Assembly (NCBI GenBank): GCA_003952965.2
Contig: CM025855.1
Coordinates: forward strand, 20,607,633-20,671,632
DNA length: 64,000 bases
DNA from: Morella rubra
Taxonomy: Eukaryota; Streptophyta; Magnoliopsida; Fagales; Myricaceae
Direction: 5' to 3'
The notes under the pieces were generated by a model. That model saw only the letters and a list, made by a program, of their open reading frames with translations, searched no databases and was not told the origin of the DNA. The position numbers were made by a program, and so were the translations under genes. Every line of letters starts with the position of its first letter. Positions within the stretch are counted from its first letter, which is position 1. Of the stretch, positions 57,573 to 64,000 are shown piece after piece.

Positions 57573-57834
57573 CATAGATCGGTTCAAAAAATGTATCACC
57601 AAGGCCAAGGCACAGACAAAGCGACCAGCTTGGGCGGAAGCTATGGTAGTGGAGCTGAGGGAGAGTATTCAGACGATGGTGGAGCTGACGCATACATTGT
57701 GCATAAGTCTCCACACTCGCTTAACTACTCTGGAGAATAATTTTGCTTTGACGGAGGGGGGTCTAAGGGAGGAGGTGATTGCTATGCGGAACGAACTGAC
57801 TTCTGTGACAGAACTCGTGTCCCAGTTCTACTAG
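57573..57834 (+). pseudogene. 'MDRSRKS' ORF of the CACTA-1 family
   Basis: The reading IDRFKKCITKAKAQTKRPAW, then EAMVVELRESIQTMVEL, LTTLENNFALTEGGLREEVI and LTSVTELVSQFY ends at a TAG (57832). The usual ATG is ATA here. Predicted largely helical, with heptad-like spacing of Leu/Val; possibly an oligomerising accessory protein. Function unknown. A serine/leucine-poor remainder to 57965 may be a following exon. Confidence 0.5.
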
Positions 57835-58667
57835 TCTCTCAATACGGTTCCTATGCAGCTCCTTACGCTCATCAAATGGGTGGATAATATAGAGGAGTGG
57901 TTGGAGCATGTTCATGACGCCATTGGACAAGATCTTGATGAGCCAGCTCGTCATCGTGATTCAGACTAGTCTCTGACTTATGCTTTGTTAGTCTTCGGCT
58001 TATGTTTTTTCCCTATTATTTACAAATACTTTGTTAGTCTCTAGCTTGTACTAGACTTTATGATTATGTTTTTCGTTTGGTATTTCTATGTTTGATATTT
58101 TATATTATTTTCATTAGTTTAAATTTATTACGATTTAAATGGATGATTAGTACAATTAAACAAATGATTAGTACGAGTGCTATGTTAACCGAACGGTTAG
58201 TATAATTCGGTAGAATGGTCGTTTAGTACAAAAGTATGCTTAATTATTTGTACGATTTTTGTGTCAAATTACATTTGGTTAATTAAATGATTTAAATACA
58301 TTAAATTAAGTGAATGAAATCGGTTAAATTGGGATCACTTATCAATTAATGAATTAAGTAATGTTGAATTAATCTATTAGGCATTTGCATGGTGTGACAA
58401 AACATTCCAACGGATAATATGAAATGACAATGTTGGAATGCATGACAATACAATCCGAACGTCCACATAATAGTCGTAGAGCTTACACGTGTTTGATGAG
58501 GACGACGGTTGAAAACAATTGTAACCGTTTAGATGGGTAACATCACGTCCGGACTTTTTGTGACGTTTAGTTAGCCAAACATGTGCTTCCACATCGCACA
58601 ATGTCAGGAAAAGATAGTCCGGATGGGGAACCCACGTCCGAACGTTAATGTTTCGAATAGTTTTAAA

Positions 58668-59294
58668 CTATTCGAGTTTTGGCATTTAATACGGTGAAAT
58701 TTTATTGGGCCATGTGTCCTCAAACGCGTCCGCACCACTATAACAAGTACGGATGGCATCCATGGATTGTCAAATACGAACAGGTACGACATTTTCATTT
58801 TACAGTGTGATATTTTCTCTCAAATTTGTCCTCCTTCACGTATTTTCTTCCCAAATTTTTATGTAATCTCTTTCATTCGAGGGCTTAATCATATCCGGGT
58901 AAGATTTATTACATTTTGGTATGATTTTTGCAGTAAAAATCTTGTTTTTTTTTTTGGGAGTTCTATGTAGAAAGTTTCAATCCTATTCGAGTTTTGGCAT
59001 TTAATACGGTGAAATTTTATTGGGCCACGTGTCCTCAAACGCGTCCGCACCACTATAACAAGTACGGATGGCATCCATGGATTGTCAAATACGAACAGGT
59101 ACGACATTTTCATTTTATAGTGTGATATTTTCTCTCAAATTTGTCCTCTTTCACGTATTTTCTTCCCAAATTTTTACGTAATCTCCTTCATTCGAGGGCT
59201 TAATCACATCCGGGTAAGATTTATTACATTTTGGTGTGATTTTTGCAGTAAAAATCTTGTTTTTTTTGGGAGTTCTATGTAGAAGGTTTCAATC
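58668..59294. repeat. Tandem duplication, 315-bp unit
   Basis: The unit from CTATTCGAGTTTTGGCATTT (58668) to AGTTTCAATC (58982) is repeated from 58983 to 59294, about 97% alike by eye, differing mainly in a T-run. It contains GCGTCCGCACC and GTACGGATGG motifs. Confidence 0.92.
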
Positions 59295-60039
59295 CCATTT
59301 TTTGCATACTGCATTGTCTTTTTTTTTTTGTAGAAATTGATTGTGCTAAGTGTTAGGATTATTTTAAGTGTATTTTTGAGAGATTTGGTTGTATATTTGA
59401 GAGTGTGTGGGAGGTGGAGGGAGGCTGCCATGGCTGACTTAACTCAAACATATTTCCTGATGCGTTCAGATGATGATTGCAGATGTCAGAGTTCGAATTG
59501 TATCGTTAAATGGATATGCTATCATCTTGTATGTGTCCGGACGCATTATACAAACTGTCCTGACGCCTAGTTATATTTATTTTCAATATTTGTTTACTTT
59601 GGTTTCTATTCAGACTTCTTTCGTTTGCTGTTCAGACATTTTTGGTGGAAATGTCATCGTTTTCTCCGTTGTAGAATTTTATGTTGTCCTTTACAATTTT
59701 GTTTGGACACCCAGGATAGGGCGTTGGGACGCTTGTGCAAAATATGCCATCATTTTAAATGTTGTCCGGATGGTTTTTTCCACACGTCGGGATGTGTTTT
59801 GATTTCAAATAGTGACATTTCGCCAAATTGTTTTGTATATATGCCATCCGTTCTTACGGTGATTAACTATGCAAACGGCATGTTCCTCGTGCGAACGGTT
59901 TTTCTACCGTGTGAACTCTTTTTTACATGTTAAGAAAAATGAACAAGTGTCCGTGCTTCGAGGCTGAGCCTTCCAACAGTAGATAGATCCTGACACACCT
60001 CTATCGTTGGATGAGCATTCGGCATTGATTATGTCTTGA

Positions 60040-60880
60040 TCGATCATTTTCGAGCGGCAAATTACCTTGTCCGATTTCAACGACTTGAGATTTGAGGATC
60101 GGATGCTTCCAAAGGTGGTTGAGCTTCAATGTTGGGTACCGTTTTTGCAGTGGACAAGCGCCATATCCAGGATTTGGTGTTAGAGTTTTATGCCGCTATT
60201 CTTCTGGTGCCCAACATCTCAGATCTTGGTTGGCAGGTCGCAGTCCGCAACACTCAGGTCTTTTTCTCGCAAGATGAGCTAGCGAGGTTCATGGGCTATG
60301 AAAGTTCTATGGATGCGTTCCCTTGGCTACCACTTTACAAGAAGGACCGGCCTCCTACGCTGAGGTATTCTGAATGATGTTGGGTTCGGATGTAGTTGTT
60401 TTGGAGGGAAGCAGCATGGTCCATGGGCAACTGCTTCGCTTTTGGAATCTCATGCACCTGATTTTATTCTACTTCATCGACCTGAAGAAGCACACCACAT
60501 AGATTTCGTTTCATCGACCAAGTTGATGTTGCTAGTTAGACAGGGGGCATTGATTGATCTGGTTGCATACATATTCATGATTGTCCGTGCTTAGGCTCTG
60601 TCACACGATACAGATTCGCTATTTATGGTGTTTTACTGATGCAGTTCCTCCACGCCATGCTAGTACCTGAGGATCCTGAAAGGGGCATCCACTTGAGCCT
60701 ATCAACAAGATCTAAACTCTTGTGTTTTATGGTTTAGACACGTCGACAGCGTGTTGTGCGAGCAACTCTTGGTAGACGTTAAGAGCAGCCTCCGGAGACT
60801 AAGAAGTGGGATCCTGGTTAGAGCTTGACCCAAGGACTTCAGGCAGAGCGACTGACTTGGGTAAATTGCTTGGTGGAGGA
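60040..60880 (+). pseudogene. Putative plant transposon protein (PF20167-like), broken
   Basis: Blocks: VDKRHIQDLVLEFYAAILLV, then VAVRNTQVFFSQDELARFMG (60140-60297). In shifted frames, HGQLLRFWNLMHLILFYFID, then KKHTT, ISFHR, LMLLVRQGALIDLVAYIFMI. Then ALSHDTDSLF, FLHAMLVPEDPE. This is the same domain as at 3519-4478, more completely preserved. At least four stops or frame changes. Function unknown. Confidence 0.6.
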
Positions 60881-60901
60881 TCTGAAGGCAGAGTTGAGTG
60901 C

Positions 60902-61000
60902 TTGAAGTAAATGCAATATATCAAAAGTACAGCTCACATCGCAACAGATTATGAGGTTATACAAATACTATTGACTCCAAAACTTAGATTTAAAAAAAAA
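60902..61000 (+). repeat. Copy of the RLP 3'-flank segment
   Basis: GTGCTTGAAGTAAATGC through GATTATGAGGTTATAC to CTTAGATTT plus an A-run matches 30430-30530. Possible remnant of a second RLP locus. Confidence 0.65.
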
Positions 61001-61002
61001 AA

Positions 61003-61160
61003 AGGGAAAATACACTTTGCACCCCTTAACTATGAGGCCATTTTCACTTTGCACCCCGATTTATCGATTTCGTGACATTGAGTCCCCAATCTTTAATAAT
61101 TCATCAATTTGCACCCTGGACCCTAATTTACCGTTATTTCTCACTGTAAACAAAACACTT
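61003..61160 (+). repeat. Possible Mutator-like/MITE end
   Basis: GGGAAAATACACTTTGCACC followed by a second CACTTTGCACCCC resembles a common plant MITE/MULE terminal motif. The opposite end was not found. Confidence 0.35.
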
Positions 61161-61399
61161 GCCATCCACTGACATGCTCTCGTTTCCAATGCCCGTTTTA
61201 CCTTCATTAATGCAAATAGAGGTTGACTCAAAAAGCTTTAACATTTCAATTGCAAATATATTGACATCTATTCCGCTCCACTTCTATTTCAAGGCCCCTA
61301 AATTTGCAAGTTCAATCAGAAAACTTTTCCTCTACTTGATTTGTTATCCACATATTGAAGTTCCATTTTGTGCTTGAAAACCTAAGATCCCACTTATGA

Positions 61400-61850
61400 G
61401 AATAGCAAGCGGTGAGACTTCATGGCGAGGACCTCATCATCTATCTTAGTCTCATTTGTCAAAATCCTTGCACTCGCCAAAGCCCTAACAGCTAGATTCG
61501 GAACCTCGCCTTTGGAACTAGAGATGATTATGGCAGCGAAGAAATCAAGCCAGACCCAAATTACGAACCATCACATAATGCACACAATGACTTCACAGAG
61601 ATTGCCAAATAGGCTTCTTCCATTACACGAACCAAACCTAGATGGGAGCAGACCCTGCTCTCCAATTTCCCTTCCTTCTATTTCTCTGATTCTTGGTTTT
61701 TCAACGAACTGATGAAGCACCAAAACAATGTGCATCTTTCATTTCGTTTCTTTCACTGGCTTTGCACTCGGAATGGGTTGGTTGATGAAGCGCTTAATAT
61801 GTTTGATTGGTTGATAGGGGATTGGAAATGTATGTTAATATTCTATATAA
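61400..61850 (+). pseudogene. Pentatricopeptide-repeat (PPR) gene relic
   Basis: In one frame: DFTEIAK-stop, then TKPRWEQTLLSNFPSF, WFFNELMKHQNNVHLSFRFF, HWLCTRNG and LVDEALNMFDWLI. This matches the N-terminal region of mitochondrial P-type PPR proteins (typically 'FTEIAKQVC...LRFFHWLC.QNGFSPD'). The middle of the gene after HWLCTRNG is missing, and a PPR motif fragment follows directly. A stop lies at about 61612. RNA-binding organelle proteins of this type are normally 500-700 residues; only about 90 remain. Confidence 0.6.
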
Positions 61851-62077
61851 AAAGTGATGATTGGAAAGAATGAAGGGCATTTGGATAGATTGAAATTGGT
61901 GTTCTTATGCGAGCTAGATCTTAAGAAGGTTGTAATTATGTTTCTTGAGCTTTCTGAATTGTTTAGTAAAATTCCTACGATTTGCGTTAAAGTGAAGAAG
62001 TGGATCCAATATTGCCTTTCAATTGTCAGGTCCTTTGTTCTTGTGAACAAGTTCTTTTAGTTGTAGGGTATTAAATA
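61851..62077. other. Unassigned sequence
   Basis: A 68-codon open frame (61854-62060, plus) and its complement are present; neither is recognised. Possibly further PPR-gene residue. Confidence 0.3.
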
Positions 62078-63380
62078 TGCACAGTGGAATTTAGATCGAA
62101 ATACCTTCAGCCATAATTGCTTAAGTGTTTGCCTTTGTATTGTAAAAGAAAAGACCCGTGAGAGTGATAGGGTTCTTCTAGCCTATTCCTTGACTATATT
62201 AGCCATATTGATGGAATACACAAGCCTTTATTTTATAGGCTTGGCTAGGGACCCCTGATCAGAATTCTTCTACAATTATTCCTCACATCAAGGAATAAGA
62301 TTGTATTTAAAATTTAAATACTCAAAAATAATAACTGATAAGAATACAATTCAAAACACCCGTGATTTAAATTCAAAACTTTGTATGCTAGATATGTTGG
62401 CCACCTTAAGGAAAATATTCAAAATATTTTACATTCTCCCACTTGGTCCACATAATACGTAAATTACCTGATTGGTTTATTAACACTTTTGTATGGCCAT
62501 TACTATATTCATTCCTACTAGTTTTGAAATACTCCACTCAAATAAAGAATACCATGCATGAATAATAATGGTAAGACTCTTAGGATCGAATAATTTCCTT
62601 CCATGTATCACAATACACAACACCCTCTTCATGAGTAGTTTATGAGCTATAACTTTATGAATGAACTTCCAATAAGTCATTTGGGTCCAACTTTATGTTT
62701 ATCCCCACGGATAAAACAATTACAACACATTATGTGCACAAATGTAAATTTATTTTCCAAGAATATGAACTATATGTTTATAGACTAGAAAATAGAGAAA
62801 CTGAGCATAAACTGAATCAACAAGTCTCATATGATCTGCATGAATTTATATTGTCGTTTCGGTAACTTTCAGTCATAGGATCCGCTATCTATAATTCAGT
62901 ACTTGAATGCTCAAACATGGCCTTTCGGGATAAGTTTGATGGAATCTTGTCCTTTAATTCTCCCAAATCCCTATCCGATAGTATGTTTATATATAACCAT
63001 TAATTAGAACGCTGAAGGAAAAGTTCTATAGTGGGGAATCGCCCAAACTTCGCATTTTTTAATTGCGAAACAAGAAAGGACGTTGGAATAGAATACTGAA
63101 CTCTGTGTATAAATATAAACAATATTGGAGCGTTTGCGTTTGCAAGTTGCTGCCTCTGGAATTTTCAGAGACTTTTTTTGATCTAATCCTGTCTCATCGT
63201 TTATCTTATTGCGAATCATATTATTGCATGTGGGCCTCATGGATCGATCCAGTTGAAATTTAAATATTCAAAACTAGTAATTGATAAGAATAGAATTCAA
63301 AACACCCATAATTTAAATTTAAAACTTCATATGCTAGATATGTGGGCCACCTTAAGGAAAATATTCAAAATATTTTTCAT
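62078..63380 (-). mobile_element. Small LTR retroelement (TRIM/LARD-like), fossil
   Basis: A direct repeat (about 62300-62439 and 63257-63380) contains AATTCAAAACACCC, GCTAGATATGT and GGCCACCTTAAGGAAAATAT. On the minus strand the inner edge of the first copy is preceded by AAGTGGGAGAA, a polypurine tract typical of Copia elements, and the LTR then starts TGTAAAATATTTTG. Internal region about 0.8 kb with no recognised coding sequence. Broken; family uncertain. Confidence 0.45.
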
Positions 63381-63501
63381 GAGTTTCTGCAGCTGTTTTG
63401 GGGGATGATGGTGCCAATATTGAATCACACCCAGCCCAAACCAATTTGGGCAGAAAAATATGATTACTTCCTCAAAAGCCCAACAGTTATAATCCAACCC
63501 A
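63381..63501. other. Unassigned spacer
   Basis: Short AT-rich stretch between the small LTR element and the next LTR; nothing recognised. Confidence 0.4.
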
Positions 63502-64000
63502 TGTAGTGTATTTTCCAAAAGATAAAATCACTACGTACGCCATAAACAGTTACTTAACGGCCCATGATAAGCCACGGCACCACGTTCCCACTATACCGTA
63601 GCAGTTACGAATAACCGTGGAAAAAAATGGAAAGGACATCATGAAGCACGAACAAAAACTGCCTACTAAAATCTTGGTTAGAGGAAGAAAAAGAAATGTG
63701 GGCAAGAGCGCTATAAAAAGAGAAGCTAACGATGAGAACAGGTAAGTATTTAAGGTGAAAAAATAGCAAAAACTCAAATAAAAGTAAAAGACTAACTTAA
63801 GCTTCGGAGATTCCACATCTCGGGACCCGGGGTCTTTTATTGTTTTACAGGAAAAGATACAGGAAGATCATGCTGCATTTACTCTGATGTATTAGCCATA
63901 AATCAACTGATTTATCAGTTGGCGCCGTCTATGAGAACGTTTACGTTCTCGTGATAAAAGGTTTATGGTGATCACCAAGAGTAAAGGCAAGGGGAAGACA
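63502..64000 (+). mobile_element. 5' LTR and leader of a retrotransposon running off the window
   Basis: LTR-like sequence from about TGTAGTGTATTTTCC (63502) to TTATCA (63917). It holds a TATA box (CTATAAAAAGAG near 63710) and AATAAA-type signals. Right after it comes TTGGCGCCGTCTATGAG, the TGGCGCCGTC primer-binding-site form of plant Gypsy (Tat/Athila-type) and related elements. The left edge is uncertain and the body lies beyond 64000. Confidence 0.55.

Larger units (their letters stand above)
56521..60900 (+). mobile_element. CACTA-1 family element (diverged, right end not found)
   Basis: Left end CAGTACAACAAATTTTG resembles CACTACAACAAAA with one early mismatch. The interior has the same GTNCGNACG-type motifs as CACTA-1 (about 20 occurrences between 56690 and 59920), the 'MDRSRKS' ORF (57573-57834) and the PF20167-like gene (about 60040-60880), both on the plus strand. 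A 315-bp tandem duplication lies between them. No right terminus was recognised before the repeat at 60902. Confidence 0.55.

Overview
The window looks like an intergenic, repeat-filled stretch of a eudicot nuclear genome. It is AT-rich, has plant receptor-like-protein and pentatricopeptide genes, has introns with ordinary GT/AG ends, and carries plant types of hAT, CACTA, Mutator-like, L1-like, Copia and Gypsy elements. I see no intact host gene and no tRNA, rRNA or CRISPR array. Nearly everything is transposable elements inserted into one another. Many insertions can be dated relative to each other because their target-site duplications (TSDs) are still visible.

Layout. (1) 185-8130: a hAT element with a ZMYM1/DUF4371-type transposase, split by a ~6.6 kb CACTA-like element (1248-7816) that itself carries a solo LTR (4835-6085). 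(2) 8133-12170: a decayed Ac-like (BED finger / RICESLEEPER) hAT transposon. (3) 12175-24583: an L1-like LINE cut twice, by a 4.1 kb long solo LTR (13022-17096, TSD GAAGG) and by a 3.6 kb CACTA element (17349-20925, TSD TTA). A second, 5'-truncated LINE follows (24584-26203). (4) 26204-28873: a hAT element with an 8-bp TSD, carrying a GC-rich antisense retroposed segment. A Copia-type solo LTR follows. (5) 30762-36995: a broken LRR receptor-like-protein gene (minus strand), cut by a 3.6 kb CACTA element (32485-36082, TSD ATT). (6) 37.3-40.7 kb: duplicated upstream DNA of that gene family. (7) 40.78-56.1 kb: a Mutator-like transposase relic split by a broken Copia retrotransposon (42482-55828). 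The Copia element contains solo LTR C (44909-49729), which contains solo LTR B (46179-49693). (8) 56.5-60.9 kb: another CACTA-1-family element. (9) 61-64 kb: a PPR relic, a small LTR element and the 5' LTR of a retrotransposon that continues past the window.

The most notable content is in the two 3.6 kb CACTA elements, which are gene-capturing (Pack-CACTA type). The one at 32485-36082 carries, all on the plus strand and with introns, exons recognisable as NDR/NDL (N-myc downregulated-like), RAD51 and ribonucleotide reductase large subunit (RNR1). The RAD51 exon lies inside an NDL intron. The one at 17349-20925 carries, on the minus strand, two exons of dihydroxy-acid dehydratase and one RWP-RK exon of a NIN-like protein. 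Collapsing one TSD copy restores the host reading frame exactly at both sites (the RLP gene and LINE ORF1).

All identifications come from reading translations by eye. Family names rest on motif recognition, not on database searches.
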